A stretch of 64,000 nt of DNA from Clostridium ljungdahlii DSM 13528 (lineage in GTDB: Bacteria > Bacillota > Clostridia > Clostridiales > Clostridiaceae). Shown here one piece after another: positions 9,125 to 18,528 of this stretch. The notes under the pieces are model-generated. The model was not told the origin of the DNA. It searched no databases and was given only the letters and a program-made list of their open reading frames with translations. The first letter of the stretch is position 1. Every line of letters begins with the position of its first letter. Location: the NCBI RefSeq assembly GCF_000143685.1, contig NC_014328.1, forward strand, positions 1,302,001-1,366,000, read 5' to 3'. The translations under genes were made by a program, and so were the position numbers.

Positions 9125-9552
9125 TGTACAGCGAAAAGGTTATGGATCACTTTAGACACCCTAGAAATGTAGGTGAAATTCCGGATGCAAATGGTGTTGG
9201 AGAAGTTGGAAATCCACAATGTGGAGATATAATGAAGATATATATAAAGGTTGAAGATGATGTGATAAAAGATATAAAGTTTAAGACTTTTGGATGCGGT
9301 TCTGCTATAGCATCTTCCAGTATGGCAACTGAACTTATAAAAGGAAAAACATTAGAAGATGCATGGGAGCTTACTAACAAGGCAGTTGCAGAGGCGCTGG
9401 ATGGACTTCCACCAGTGAAGATGCATTGTTCTGTTTTAGCAGAAGAAGCTATCCATAAGGCAATAAACGATTATAGAGAGTCACAGGGACTTGAACCATG
9501 GGCAACTAAAAATCATTCTGAAACTATCCACGAACATGTTCATGGAAATTAA
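9121..9552 (+). CDS. Iron-sulfur cluster scaffold protein, IscU/NifU N-terminal type
   Basis: Scaffold of 143 residues on which Fe-S clusters are built. The three cluster-binding cysteines are C34 ('NPQCGD'), C59 ('FGCGSA') and C103 ('MHCSVLAEE'). The length fits stand-alone IscU plus a short His-rich tail. The start overlaps the desulfurase stop (ATGA); a second ATG follows at 9124. HscA, HscB and ferredoxin genes are absent here, as usual in clostridia. Confidence 0.93.
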   Translation: MMYSEKVMDHFRHPRNVGEIPDANGVGEVGNPQCGDIMKIYIKVEDDVIKDIKFKTFGCGSAIASSSMATELIKGKTLEDAWELTNKAVAEALDGLPPVKMHCSVLAEEAIHKAINDYRESQGLEPWATKNHSETIHEHVHGN

Positions 9553-9620
9553 TAATAATTTAGATAATATATTAAGTAGGTTTTCTGTAATATATAGAAT
9601 TTAAACTTTGTTTACTAAAT

Positions 9621-9660
9621 AAAAATATAACCTTTTTATGAGGTTATATTTTTATTTTTT
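9621..9660 (+). terminator. Rho-independent terminator of the Isc operon
   Basis: A 13-base-pair stem (9621-9633 with 9641-9653, core ATAACCT/AGGTTAT), a 7-base loop and a T-rich tail to 9660. Confidence 0.85.
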
Positions 9661-9702
9661 GGATAAACTACAGGTATATATTTTTAAATTAAGGTGATAT
9701 CT

Positions 9703-10209
9703 TTGTATAGAATAAGAGATTTTATATTTATGGATGCAGTAAATCTTTCAGGAAATTTACTGGGGTTTATAAGTGATATATTTTTAGACTTTAACAAAAA
9801 ACAAGTAAAGGGGTTTGTTATAACTCCTAACAACATATTTAGAAAAAGTTTAAACGTATTTATAAAGGATATAGTGAGTCTAACATCTGTAATAGTTGTT
9901 ACTAATGTAAATAAGGATAAGTATTTTCAATTTAATGATGTAAAGAGAATGAATGTAGTGGATGAAAAAGGATGTTTAATAGGGATGGTAGAAGATATAT
10001 TATTTGATGAAGAAAGTTTTTGCATAAAGGCAGTTATACTTTCCACTGGATTTATAAATAATTTTATAAAAGGAAAAAAAATATTGCTTATAGATGATTT
10101 GACTTTAGGAGAAGATAACGTATTTTACAGAGGGAAAAAAGAAAATTTAAAATTTTTTAATTCTCCTCATGCACTATTTAACTCAGATAAGGCATCTGAA
10201 AGAAAATAG
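9703..10209 (+). CDS. PRC-barrel domain protein
   Basis: Small protein of about 168 residues that appears to hold two PRC-barrel-like halves. Each has the '-G-L-G-V-D' type pattern ('NLLGFISDIFLDF' near the start, 'GCLIGMVEDILFDEE' in the middle). PRC barrels act in RNA processing or as photosystem and sporulation accessory folds; the role here is unknown. AAGGTGAT at 9691-9698 points to TTG 9703 rather than the in-frame GTG at 9694. Its last codons form the first arm of a 52-nt element repeated near 57.2 kb. The next gene is a membrane permease. Confidence 0.75.
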   Translation: MYRIRDFIFMDAVNLSGNLLGFISDIFLDFNKKQVKGFVITPNNIFRKSLNVFIKDIVSLTSVIVVTNVNKDKYFQFNDVKRMNVVDEKGCLIGMVEDILFDEESFCIKAVILSTGFINNFIKGKKILLIDDLTLGEDNVFYRGKKENLKFFNSPHALFNSDKASERK

Positions 10210-10249
10210 GCTAGCATACTGAATGGTTATTTTTTTGAAAATGTCTAAG
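10199..10249 (+). repeat. 52-nt dispersed element, copy 1
   Basis: About 90% identical to 57215-57266. AAAGAAAATA can pair imperfectly with TATTTTTTT downstream, enclosing a GCTAGC palindrome. The first arm contains the TAG stop of the PRC-barrel gene. See the matching finding. Confidence 0.75.
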
Positions 10250-10291
10250 AAAGAGAAACACTCAAGTATAATTAAAATTGTGGAAGATGAT

Positions 10292-11320
10292 ATGATGAAT
10301 ATTATTAAAAATTCTGTCGTCAAATATGTACTTACAATAGTTATATTTGCAGCAGCTGCCTTGCTTGTTGCTAAAAGTTCTGTATTAAGGGAAATGTTAT
10401 ATTTGATTTTTATATCTTTTTTAATAGCGTATACCCTAAAACCTATAGAAATAAAGATGGTTAATGCCGGAGTAAATAAAAAAGTTAGTGCTATTATTAT
10501 AATAGGTATACTAATTTTATTAGTTGTTTCTACATTTGCTCTTCTTATACCATCTTTATTTAAGGAAAGCTTAAAGTTAAATGCCACTGCTGCCAATATT
10601 CAGATGTTAATAGACAAATTTTATGCAAAACTAAAGTTAATCCAGGGCAATAGGACAATACACTTATTAGTAAATAATTTAAATAGAAGGATTGACAGTG
10701 AAATTGCTTCTATATTTGTTAAAATATTCGATTTCTTAATGAATATGGGAGAAAATATATTGTATTTAGTAGTTATACCAATAATAACTTATTACTTTTT
10801 AGCTGATGATAAATGCATAAATGAAAGTTTGCTTTCGGCATTCCCGGTAAATAGTAGAAAACCTATTAAAAAAATATGCTGTCATGCAGATAAGATATTA
10901 GGACGATATATAGCAAGTCAGATTATGCTAAGTGCTCTTGTGGGAATAGCTACTTTTTTTATACTTATATTTTTAAAGGTGGAATTTCCTATAATATTAT
11001 CTATATTAAATGCATTTTTTAACATAATACCTTATTTTGGACCTATATTTGGGGCTCTCCCGGCTATAGTTATAGCCCTTACAAAATCTCCAGAAACGGC
11101 TTTATGGACAGCGGTATGGCTTTATCTTCTGCAGCAGATAGAAGGAAACATACTATCACCTAAGGTTACAGGAGATAGCATAGATATGCATCCTCTTATA
11201 GTCATTCTTCTATTAATAGTTGGAGGAAAGATATCAGGATTTATTGGAATGGTATTAGCAGTACCTTTTGGAGTTTTAGTTAAAGTTATATATGAGGATC
11301 TGAATTACTATATGTTTTAA
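10292..11320 (+). CDS. AI-2E-family membrane permease (YrrI-like)
   Basis: Polytopic membrane protein of about 342 residues of the AI-2 exporter/PerM family. It has about seven or eight hydrophobic segments and the family C-terminal half ('NIIPYFGPIFGALPAIVIAL' followed by 'QQIEGNILSPKVTGDSIDMHP'). Transported substrates of this family are mostly unproven; some members are sodium/proton antiporters. The start is uncertain. ATGs at 10223 and 10241 fall inside the repeated element and are not conserved in its second copy, so ATG 10292 after GGAAGATGAT is preferred. A yrrI-alaS order is common in Firmicutes. Confidence 0.85.
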   Translation: MMNIIKNSVVKYVLTIVIFAAAALLVAKSSVLREMLYLIFISFLIAYTLKPIEIKMVNAGVNKKVSAIIIIGILILLVVSTFALLIPSLFKESLKLNATAANIQMLIDKFYAKLKLIQGNRTIHLLVNNLNRRIDSEIASIFVKIFDFLMNMGENILYLVVIPIITYYFLADDKCINESLLSAFPVNSRKPIKKICCHADKILGRYIASQIMLSALVGIATFFILIFLKVEFPIILSILNAFFNIIPYFGPIFGALPAIVIALTKSPETALWTAVWLYLLQQIEGNILSPKVTGDSIDMHPLIVILLLIVGGKISGFIGMVLAVPFGVLVKVIYEDLNYYMF

Positions 11321-11371
11321 GGACCATTTTTAATTTTTGATTAGTATAAGGTACTATAAAAGACTACAATA

Positions 11372-11400
11372 TTGACATAAAAGTGTATTTAAATTATAAT
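11372..11400 (+). promoter_or_regulatory. alaS: Promoter of the alaS leader
   Basis: TTGACA at 11372-11377 and TATAAT at 11395-11400 with an ideal 17-base spacer. Transcription should start near 11407, ahead of the T-box leader. Confidence 0.85.
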
Positions 11401-11406
11401 TTGTAT

Positions 11407-11625
11407 CATAATGGAATATAGGCAATGAATAGAAAAAGTAAATATTTTATTATATAAAGAGAGGGAGTGGATGGTGTAAACTTCTTATAATATATATTGA
11501 AGCTATCTATGAGTCATAACATATAATTTAAGAGATACAGGTTTTTTGTTTTATATATCTGTTTAATTAGGGTGGTACCGCGGATTCAGCTTTCGTCCCT
11601 TTTCAGGGATGGAAGCTTTTTAATT
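11407..11625 (+). promoter_or_regulatory. alaS: Alanine T-box leader of alaS
   Basis: tRNA-sensing leader RNA. The invariant T-box sequence AGGGTGGTACCGCG is at 11569-11582; its TGGT bulge matches a tRNA ending in ACCA. In stem I the specifier is GCT (11502-11504, within 'GAAGCTATC'), an alanine codon. The competing terminator is the hairpin at 11588-11621. Uncharged tRNA-Ala should stabilise the antiterminator and turn alaS on. Confidence 0.95.
11588..11621 (+). terminator. T-box terminator hairpin
   Basis: AGCTTTCGTCCCT pairs with AGGGATGGAAGCT (two G-U pairs), followed by TTTTT. It overlaps the antiterminator pairing region of the T-box. Confidence 0.9.
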
Positions 11626-11691
11626 AAAATTATTTTTTACATAATAAGATGATAAAATTTGATTACATATGAGTGAAGAGGAGAGATACAT

Positions 11692-14331
11692 ATGGAAAAA
11701 TTAGGATTAAATCAAATTAGAGAGATGTATTTAAGTTTTTTTGAAAAGAAGGGGCATTTGAGAATGCCAAGTTTTTCTTTAGTGCCCAATAATGATAAGA
11801 GCTTACTTCTTATAAATGCAGGAATGGCACCTCTTAAACCCTATTTTACAGGATTGAAGGTTCCACCTAGAAAAAGGGTGACTACCTGTCAGAAATGTAT
11901 AAGAACAGGGGATATTGAAAATGTTGGGAAAACATCCAGACATGGTACCTTTTTTGAGATGCTTGGAAATTTTTCATTTGGAGACTATTTCAAAGAAGAA
12001 GTAATTCCTTGGGCTTGGGAATTTACTACTGATGTTTTAAAGATTCCTAAAGATAAATTATATGTCACTATATATTTAGATGACGATGAAGCTTATGATA
12101 TATGGGTGAAAAAGACGGACATAGATCCATCTAGAATATTCAGACTAGGAAAAGAAGATAATTTTTGGGAACATGGAGCAGGACCCTGTGGACCTTGTTC
12201 GGAGATTCACTATGATAGAGGCGAAGGAAAGATAACTACAGTAGATGAATTTGTAAAAGCAGGTGATAGTGACAGGGTAGTTGAATTTTGGAACTTGGTA
12301 TTTACACAATTTGATAAAGATGAAGAGGGAAACTACAATAAGCTTTCTCATCCAAATATAGATACGGGTATGGGTCTTGAGAGAATGGCAACTATAATGC
12401 AGGGTAAAAACAGTATATTTGAAGTGGATACTATAAATTCTATATTAAAAGAAGTTAGCAATATGGCTGGTATAGAATATAGTAAAAATGAAAAAAGCGA
12501 TATGTCCATGAGAATAATAACAGATCATGTGAGAAGCGTTACATTTATGATAAGTGATGGAATACTTCCATCTAATGAAGGCCGCGGGTATGTGCTTAGA
12601 AGACTTTTAAGAAGGGCTGCAAAGCATGGAAAGTCCCTTGGTATTAAGGAAGGATTTTTGTATAAACTTACAGAAGTTGTCATAAACAATTCTTGCGGAA
12701 ATTATCCTGAATTGAAGGAAAAAGAAGAGTATATAAAAAAGATTATAAAGCTAGAAGAGGAAAGATTTGATGAAACTATAGATAGTGGAATGCAAATTTT
12801 AAATGACTTTATATCTGATTTAAAGTCAAATAAAAATACTGTACTTGAGGGTGAAAAAGCATTTAAATTGTATGACACTTATGGTTTTCCTATAGAACTT
12901 ACCCAAGAAATATTAGAAGAAAAAGGAATGACTGTGGATTTAGATGAATTCAATCAGAATATGAAAGATCAGAGGGAAAGAGCAAGATCTGCTAGAGCAG
13001 AGACCAATTATATGGGAGCAGAAAATACTGTATTAAATAAAATTCCTTTTGAAATAAATACGGTATTTGAAGGGTATGATAGATTAAAATCCAGTTCCAA
13101 AGTTAAATTAATTGTAAAAGATGAAGAATTTGTATCTGTTTTAAACGAAGGAGAAGAAGGAGTTATTATAACTGCTAATACGCCTTTTTATGCTGAAATG
13201 GGAGGCCAGGTAGGAGACAAGGGAACTGTATTTAGTGAAAATTTCAAAGGAGAAGTTTTAGATTGTAAGAAAAATCTAGCAGGAAAGGTACTACATTTTG
13301 TTAAGGTTATTTCAGGAAGTATAAATTTGGAGGATACAATTGAACTGAGTGTAGACGAGGATAGAAGAAGTAATATAAGAAAAAATCATACGGCAACTCA
13401 TCTATTAGATTCTGCTTTAAAACAAGTTTTAGGAGAACAGGTACATCAGTCTGGTTCTTATGTAGATGAATCTAGGCTAAGGTTTGATTTTAATCATTTT
13501 GAAGCTGTAAGCTATGAAAAATTAAGGAATATTGAAAACTTGGTAAATGAAAGTATAATGAAAGTTTATCCTGTAAAAACAACTATAATGTCCTTAGAGG
13601 AAGCCAAAGAAAGTGGTGCAATAGCACTTTTCGACAACAAATATAAGGATGAAGTAAGGGTAGTTTCCGTAGGAAATTTCAGCAAGGAACTTTGTGGAGG
13701 TACTCATGTAAGTAATTCTGGAGAGATAGGCTTGTTTAAAATAACTTCTGAAACTGGAATAGCAGCTGGTATAAGAAGAATAGAAGCAGTTACAGGTAAG
13801 ATGGCTGCTGAATATGTTAATTCAAAAAGTGATATACTAAGAGAAATATCAAGCAAACTGAAATGTTCTGAAAAAGAAATTGTTCATAAATTGGATTTGC
13901 AATCTAGTGAACTGAAAGAATTGGAAAAAGAAATTGAAGAATTAAAATTGAAAGTTGCAGGAAGTGCAGAAGACGATATTTTAAAGTCAGTAGAGAAAAT
14001 AGGAGGAATAGATCTATTTACAGGTATATTGAAAGATGTAGATGGAAATTCTCTTAGGGAATTGGCTGATAAAATCAGGAGTAAATCTGAAAATTGTGTA
14101 GTTTTGCTTGGAAGCAGCATAGGAGGAAAAGTGCAGCTTGTAGCTATGGCAACTAAAGAAGCAGTAAAAAGTGGAATACATTGTGGAAAAATCATAAAGG
14201 AAGTTGCAGCCATTACAGGTGGCGGCGGTGGAGGAAGACCTGATATGGCTCAAGCAGGAGGAAGACTTCCAGATAAGTTACAAGAAGCTATAGGAAAAAG
14301 TAATACAATTATTACAAAATTAGTTAAGTAG
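11692..14331 (+). CDS. alaS: Alanine-tRNA ligase
   Basis: Full-length class II synthetase of 879 residues. The N-terminal catalytic core carries '[15 protein letters not shown]' and '[17 protein letters not shown]'. The central editing domain has the zinc motifs 'HTATHLLD' and 'CGGTHV'. The C-terminal C-Ala domain ends with the Gly-rich '[15 protein letters not shown]'. It charges tRNA-Ala and clears mischarged Ser and Gly. The start follows a GAGGAGAG ribosome site. Expression is controlled by the T-box upstream. Confidence 0.98.
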   Translation: MEKLGLNQIREMYLSFFEKKGHLRMPSFSLVPNNDKSLLLINAGMAPLKPYFTGLKVPPRKRVTTCQKCIRTGDIENVGKTSRHGTFFEMLGNFSFGDYFKEEVIPWAWEFTTDVLKIPKDKLYVTIYLDDDEAYDIWVKKTDIDPSRIFRLGKEDNFWEHGAGPCGPCSEIHYDRGEGKITTVDEFVKAGDSDRVVEFWNLVFTQFDKDEEGNYNKLSHPNIDTGMGLERMATIMQGKNSIFEVDTINSILKEVSNMAGIEYSKNEKSDMSMRIITDHVRSVTFMISDGILPSNEGRGYVLRRLLRRAAKHGKSLGIKEGFLYKLTEVVINNSCGNYPELKEKEEYIKKIIKLEEERFDETIDSGMQILNDFISDLKSNKNTVLEGEKAFKLYDTYGFPIELTQEILEEKGMTVDLDEFNQNMKDQRERARSARAETNYMGAENTVLNKIPFEINTVFEGYDRLKSSSKVKLIVKDEEFVSVLNEGEEGVIITANTPFYAEMGGQVGDKGTVFSENFKGEVLDCKKNLAGKVLHFVKVISGSINLEDTIELSVDEDRRSNIRKNHTATHLLDSALKQVLGEQVHQSGSYVDESRLRFDFNHFEAVSYEKLRNIENLVNESIMKVYPVKTTIMSLEEAKESGAIALFDNKYKDEVRVVSVGNFSKELCGGTHVSNSGEIGLFKITSETGIAAGIRRIEAVTGKMAAEYVNSKSDILREISSKLKCSEKEIVHKLDLQSSELKELEKEIEELKLKVAGSAEDDILKSVEKIGGIDLFTGILKDVDGNSLRELADKIRSKSENCVVLLGSSIGGKVQLVAMATKEAVKSGIHCGKIIKEVAAITGGGGGGRPDMAQAGGRLPDKLQEAIGKSNTIITKLVK

Positions 14332-14392
14332 TATACATTTTATGAAATATGTTTTATAATATATTTATTAGAATGTTAGCGGGGTGATATAT

Positions 14393-14644
14393 ATGAGCAA
14401 CGATAATACTATTCAGTTTGACATTTCTGAAAGTAAAAAAGCATTGACAAAGGAAATATTGACTGAGGTTTATGATTCGCTAATTAAAAAAGGCTATAAT
14501 CCAGTAAATCAATTGGTGGGATATTTGATTTCTGGTGATCCAACGTATATAACAAATTATAATGGAGCAAGGTCATTGGTTAGGAAGCTTGAGAGAGATG
14601 AAATACTTGAAGAAGTCTTAAAAGCATACTTAGACATAAAATAA
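14393..14644 (+). CDS. IreB family regulatory phosphoprotein (DUF965)
   Basis: Small protein of 83 residues matching the IreB/YrzL family over its length ('GYNPVNQLVGYLISGDPTYIT' region, with an N-terminal Thr/Ser-rich start). In Enterococcus faecalis IreB is phosphorylated by the PASTA kinase IreK and affects cephalosporin resistance; a PASTA kinase and its phosphatase are encoded at 59.7-62.3 kb here. The start is ATG 14393 after GGGGTGAT, not the in-frame GTG at 14384. It lies between alaS and ruvX, its usual place in Firmicutes. Confidence 0.9.
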   Translation: MSNDNTIQFDISESKKALTKEILTEVYDSLIKKGYNPVNQLVGYLISGDPTYITNYNGARSLVRKLERDEILEEVLKAYLDIK

Positions 14645-14671
14645 AAATGTCCTTATGGACATTTTTATTTT
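14643..14671 (+). terminator. Rho-independent hairpin after ireB
   Basis: AAAAATGTCC pairs with GGACATTTTT around a TTAT loop, followed by ATTTT. The ruvX start is 37 bases further on. Confidence 0.75.
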
Positions 14672-14707
14672 AAATATGAGAATAATATAAAGTAGGAGAG
14701 TGAAGAT

Positions 14708-15121
14708 TTGAGAATACTCGGATTGGATATAGGTGACAGAACTATAGGAGTGGCACTAAGTGACCCACTTGGGATAACGGCACAAGGAATCACTACTGTG
14801 AGAAGAAAGAATCAGGAAAAGGATATTGAGGAATTAAAGTCTATATGTGAAAAATACGGTGTAGAATGTATTGTTTCTGGGCTTCCTAAAAATATGAATG
14901 GTACGTTAGGTCTTCAGAGTGAAAAAGTGTTGAGTTTTTGCAAGGTTATAGAGCAAAGTATAAAAGTACCCATAAAGATGTGGGATGAAAGATTAACTAC
15001 TGTAGCAGCTCATAGGGCTATGATAGAGGGAGATTTATCTAGGGCAAAGAGAAAAAAAATAGTAGATAAGATGGCAGCTATTTATATACTTCAAGGATAT
15101 TTGGATAGTATTTCAAAATAG
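14708..15121 (+). CDS. ruvX: Holliday junction resolvase-like RuvX/YqgF
   Basis: RNase H-fold nuclease of 137 residues. '[16 protein letters not shown]' at the N-terminus carries the first catalytic Asp, '[11 protein letters not shown]' is the second conserved segment, and '[10 protein letters not shown]' holds the further acidic residue. The family acts in pre-16S rRNA 5' end maturation in E. coli and in recombination in some bacteria. The start is TTG 14708 with an AGGAG site upstream. Confidence 0.92.
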   Translation: MRILGLDIGDRTIGVALSDPLGITAQGITTVRRKNQEKDIEELKSICEKYGVECIVSGLPKNMNGTLGLQSEKVLSFCKVIEQSIKVPIKMWDERLTTVAAHRAMIEGDLSRAKRKKIVDKMAAIYILQGYLDSISK

Positions 15122-15299
15122 TATCAAGTGAAAATTGTTTGAACTTATTTAGGGATATAGTCTCTCTTTATCATAGACTTGAAAAAAATCAGAAAACTAA
15201 AATCTATAATTTTTGTGAAGGGTTTTTGCAAAGTATCGTTAAGTGTTAAAGAGAGTAGTTATTGAATAAATCTGGATTTAAAAGAAAGGAAAACTCAAT

Positions 15300-15560
15300 A
15301 TGGATAATAACGCAGCAGATTTAATATTAGAAGATGAAAATGGAAAAAAGGTTAAGTTCCAGGTGGTTACTAAATTTGATATAAAAGAAGAAGAATATAT
15401 AATTGCGGTACCTGAAGAATGTGCTGATGAAGATACAGCTATAGCACTTAAAATAGTAAAAGATGATAATGGAGAAGAAGTTCTTGTAACAGTAGAAGAT
15501 GAGGATGAATTTGATAAGGTTTTAGAAGTTTATGAAAGTTTATTTGGAAATGAAGCTTAG
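15300..15560 (+). CDS. DUF1292 acidic protein (YrzB-like)
   Basis: Strongly acidic protein of 86 residues of the DUF1292 family, with 'LEDENGKKVKFQVVTKFDI' near the start and 'EDEDEFDKVLEVYESL' at the end. The function of the family is unknown. It sits after ruvX, its standard neighbour in Firmicutes. A 179-base gap before it shows no clear promoter. Confidence 0.88.
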   Translation: MDNNAADLILEDENGKKVKFQVVTKFDIKEEEYIIAVPEECADEDTAIALKIVKDDNGEEVLVTVEDEDEFDKVLEVYESLFGNEA

Positions 15561-15627
15561 TTAATATAAAAGCTAGAGGCTAAAAGCTGTGGCTTAGATA
15601 GCTTTTAGCCTTTAGCTTTTATATTAA
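15561..15627 (+). terminator. Strong 28-bp hairpin terminator
   Basis: 15561-15588 pairs with 15600-15627 with one G-U pair around an 11-base loop. A-rich and T-rich outer arms allow termination in both directions. It separates the alaS-ruvX block from fur. Confidence 0.85.
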
Positions 15628-15638
15628 TTGATTTTCAA

Positions 15639-15794
15639 TTGACAATAACTTTATACTATATTAAACTTATAGTATTGTAATTTTTAAACAATGTTTTTAT
15701 CCGATGGCTGCTATCTATAACACTACCGTTACACACAGTGAAGCAGTAGAGAAGGTTGTCATGGGACAAATTTAGGTTGAAATGGGGTATAGTA
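15639..15794 (+). promoter_or_regulatory. Control region and structured leader of the fur gene
   Basis: TTGACA lies at 15639-15644. An exact inverted repeat, ATACTATA-N7-TATAGTAT, lies at 15653-15675 and is a candidate operator. Downstream the GC content rises. CTGCT (15708-15712) pairs with AGCAG (15742-15746), enclosing CACT/AGTG (15721-15724 with 15737-15740), and TTGTC-ATGG-GACAA forms a small hairpin at 15756-15769. No known riboswitch consensus was recognised. Confidence 0.45.
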
Positions 15795-16253
15795 ATGCCA
15801 AAACTTTCCTCTTCAGAAATAGAGAGATTAAAAAATAGCTTAAAAGAAAAAGGATATAAACTTACGCCGCAGAGGCGTGCTGTAGTTGATATTATAATAA
15901 GAAATGAAGGAAAACACCTTACTACAGAAGAAATATATGATCAGGTTAAGAGTGAATGCCCTGAAATTGGTTTGGCTACAGTTTACAGGACAGTACAGCT
16001 TTTAGAGGATATAGGCGTTATATGTAAATTGGATTTGGAGGATGGATGCAATAGATACGAAATAGTGCATGAAGAAGAAAACCATCAGCATCATCATTTA
16101 ATATGTACTAAATGTTCTAAGATAATTGAAGTAACGGATGATTTGTTGGAACCTTTAGAAAAAAAGATAGAAGAAAAGTATGATTTTAAAATTTTAAACC
16201 ATAGTTTAAAATTTTATGGCATATGTAATAAATGTACAAAAAAATCAAAATAA
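15795..16253 (+). CDS. fur: Fur-family metal-dependent repressor
   Basis: About 152 residues. The winged helix covers about 10-85 ('ATVYRTVQLLEDIG' is the recognition region) and the dimer/metal domain follows, with a His cluster ('HQHHH', 97-101) and two CxxC zinc pairs (C104/C107, C144/C147). The residue after 'KII' is Glu, as in Fur, where peroxide sensors of the PerR group have Asp, so an iron-responsive Fur is more likely than PerR. The start is ATG 15795, 7 bases after GGGG at 15784-15787; the longer frame from TTG 15756 runs through a leader hairpin. Confidence 0.88.
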   Translation: MPKLSSSEIERLKNSLKEKGYKLTPQRRAVVDIIIRNEGKHLTTEEIYDQVKSECPEIGLATVYRTVQLLEDIGVICKLDLEDGCNRYEIVHEEENHQHHHLICTKCSKIIEVTDDLLEPLEKKIEEKYDFKILNHSLKFYGICNKCTKKSK

Positions 16254-16292
16254 GTATAAAAAACTAAAATATAAAAAGGAGGGAAGATTTTT

Positions 16293-17960
16293 TTGCGTAA
16301 AGAAAAAGATAGAGTAAAAGTCATTCCATTAGGTGGTCTAGGTGAAATAGGAAAGAATCTTACAGTAATAGAGTATAAAAATGACATAATAGTAATTGAT
16401 TGTGGCATGAGTTTCCCGGATGCAGATATGCTGGGCATAGATATAGTTATACCCGATATTACTTATTTAAAAAAGAATATTGACAGGGTGAGAGGAATAT
16501 TTTTAACTCATGGACATGAAGACCATATAGGAGCGTTACCTTATGTGCTAAAAGAAATCAATGTTCCTGTGTACGGTACGAAGTTGACCCTGGGTATTGT
16601 TGAGAGTAAGTTAAGGGAACATAACTTAAATGATGTAGTAAAATTAAAGTGTGTAAAAGCAAAGGACGTAATTAAATTGGATAGTATGTCTGTGGAATTT
16701 ATAAGAACTAGCCACAGTATAGCTGATTCAACTGCCCTTGCAATACATACACCAATAGGTATTATATTTCATACTGGTGACTTTAAGGTAGATTATACGC
16801 CTATTGATGGAAGTGTAATTGATTTTGCTAGGCTTGCAGAACTAGGTAAAAAAGGTGTAATCCTTATGTTAGCAGATAGTACTAATGTAGAGAGACCGGG
16901 ATACACTATGTCTGAAAGAACTGTAGGAACAACTTTTCAAAAGTTTTTCTCACTTGCAAAAAGTAGAATAATAGTGGCTACATTTGCCTCTAATATTCAT
17001 AGAATACAGCAGGTAATTACTGCTGCTGAAAAATATGACAGGAAAGTTGCAATTTCCGGGAGAAGTATGGAAAATATAATGGAAGTAGCTATGAACTTGG
17101 GATATATAGACATTAAAAAAAATACTCTTATTAATATAGATAATATAAATAGGTATCCTGGTAATAGAATAGTTATAATAACTACTGGAAGTCAAGGCGA
17201 ACCTATGTCAGCTCTTTCCAGGATGGCAGCTTCCGAACATAAGAAAGTAAATATTATTCCAGGAGATACAATAATAATTTCAGCAAATCCTATACCTGGA
17301 AATGAAAAATTAGTTTCTGGAGTTATAAATCAACTGTTTAAAAAGGGAGCAGAAGTAATATATGAAGCACTAGCAGATGTGCACGTTTCAGGTCATGCCT
17401 GTCAGGAAGAATTAAAATTAATTCATACTCTTGTAAAACCTAAATTTTTTATGCCAGTGCATGGAGAATACAGGCATTTGAAGCAGCATAAAGACCTTGC
17501 CGTAAGCTTAGGAATGCCTTCAAACAATATAATTATAGCAGATAATGGAGATGTAATAGAAGTTTCCAGAGACTCTATAAAGAAAACGGGTACAGTAGTA
17601 TCTGGACAGATATTTGTAGATGGACTTGGAGTGGGGGATGTTGGAAATATAGTTTTGAGAGATAGAAGACATCTTTCACAAGACGGTATACTTACAGTAG
17701 TAATTACCATTGAAAAACAAACTGGCACCGTTATTGCTGGTCCTGATATAATATCCAGGGGATTTGTATATGTAAGAGAATCAGAAGATTTAATGGAAGA
17801 AGCAAAGGAACTTGTACGAGGTGCATTAAATGAATGTGAGGAGAAACACATTACTGAATGGGCAAGTATAAAATCAAATGTAAAAGAAGTCCTCAGATCA
17901 TTCTTATACGAAAAGACAAAGAGAAAACCAATGATATTACCTATAATTATGGAAATATAA
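16293..17960 (+). CDS. rnj: Ribonuclease J
   Basis: Metallo-beta-lactamase/beta-CASP RNase of 555 residues. It starts with 'VIPLGGLGEIGKN', has the zinc motif 'HGHEDHIGALPY', the aspartate in 'TGDFKVD' and, in the beta-CASP part, 'SGHACQEELKL' and 'PVHGEYRHL'. RNase J has endo- and 5'-3' exonuclease activity in mRNA turnover and rRNA maturation. The start is TTG 16293 behind AAGGAGGG (16277-16284). It is probably cotranscribed with fur, 39 bases upstream. Confidence 0.95.
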   Translation: MRKEKDRVKVIPLGGLGEIGKNLTVIEYKNDIIVIDCGMSFPDADMLGIDIVIPDITYLKKNIDRVRGIFLTHGHEDHIGALPYVLKEINVPVYGTKLTLGIVESKLREHNLNDVVKLKCVKAKDVIKLDSMSVEFIRTSHSIADSTALAIHTPIGIIFHTGDFKVDYTPIDGSVIDFARLAELGKKGVILMLADSTNVERPGYTMSERTVGTTFQKFFSLAKSRIIVATFASNIHRIQQVITAAEKYDRKVAISGRSMENIMEVAMNLGYIDIKKNTLINIDNINRYPGNRIVIITTGSQGEPMSALSRMAASEHKKVNIIPGDTIIISANPIPGNEKLVSGVINQLFKKGAEVIYEALADVHVSGHACQEELKLIHTLVKPKFFMPVHGEYRHLKQHKDLAVSLGMPSNNIIIADNGDVIEVSRDSIKKTGTVVSGQIFVDGLGVGDVGNIVLRDRRHLSQDGILTVVITIEKQTGTVIAGPDIISRGFVYVRESEDLMEEAKELVRGALNECEEKHITEWASIKSNVKEVLRSFLYEKTKRKPMILPIIMEI

Positions 17961-17994
17961 TGTTTTGAAATATTGTCTAAGGAGGATGGTTGAA

Positions 17995-18354
17995 ATGAGT
18001 ATATGCGATAAAGCAAGTGAGCTTGCAGCAGAGCTTAAAAACTGTGAAGAAGTGACTGCATTAAGAGAGGCAAGTAAGGAAATAGAAAAAAGTGAAGCAA
18101 ATATAAAAATGTTAGATGACTTTAGAAAAATACAAATGGAGGCTTATTCAGAGCAAATGCAAAATGGAGAGGTCTCTGAGAAAACTAAACAAAAATTTAA
18201 AGATATAGGTTCTGTAGTATCTATGAATCCATCTGTAAATAAGTATATACAGACAGAACAGAGATTCAGTATTATGTGGCAGAATATATTAAAGGTGCTA
18301 AATGATGCCATAGGAATAGACTTTTCTTTTGGAACAGGTAAAAATAAAAAATAG
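17995..18354 (+). CDS. YlbF/YmcA family protein
   Basis: Helical protein of 119 residues. It shows the family pattern 'ASELAAELKNCEE', 'REASKEIEKSE' and 'FRKIQMEAY'. In Bacillus, YlbF, YmcA and YaaT form a complex that helps RNase Y process mRNA, and RNase J is the direct neighbour here. GGAGG at 17981-17985 supports ATG 17995, whereas the open frame begins at a TTG at 17965 without a ribosome site. Confidence 0.85.
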   Translation: MSICDKASELAAELKNCEEVTALREASKEIEKSEANIKMLDDFRKIQMEAYSEQMQNGEVSEKTKQKFKDIGSVVSMNPSVNKYIQTEQRFSIMWQNILKVLNDAIGIDFSFGTGKNKK

Positions 18355-18434
18355 TTTTTACGTGAAAACCATTAGAATGATGTTTAGAAAGTTGACTTTT
18401 TAACACTATGATATTAAAATAAATATGTTACTTT

Positions 18435-18467
18435 AAATTGGATACAGGGAAGTATCCAATTTTTTTG
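18435..18467 (+). terminator. Rho-independent terminator after the YlbF-family gene
   Basis: AAATTGGATAC pairs with GTATCCAATTT around a 6-base loop, followed by TTTT. Confidence 0.88.
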
Positions 18468-18528
18468 AGTATTTATTCAGAATTTTAATATGTTTAGTCA
18501 GTTTAAGTGTAAAATTGGAGGAGTAATA

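Noticed and set aside
10223..10291. Upstream ATG starts (10223, 10241) for the AI-2E permease
   Set aside because: Both fall in the repeated 52-nt element, are changed to CTG and ATA in the second copy, and lack a ribosome site.
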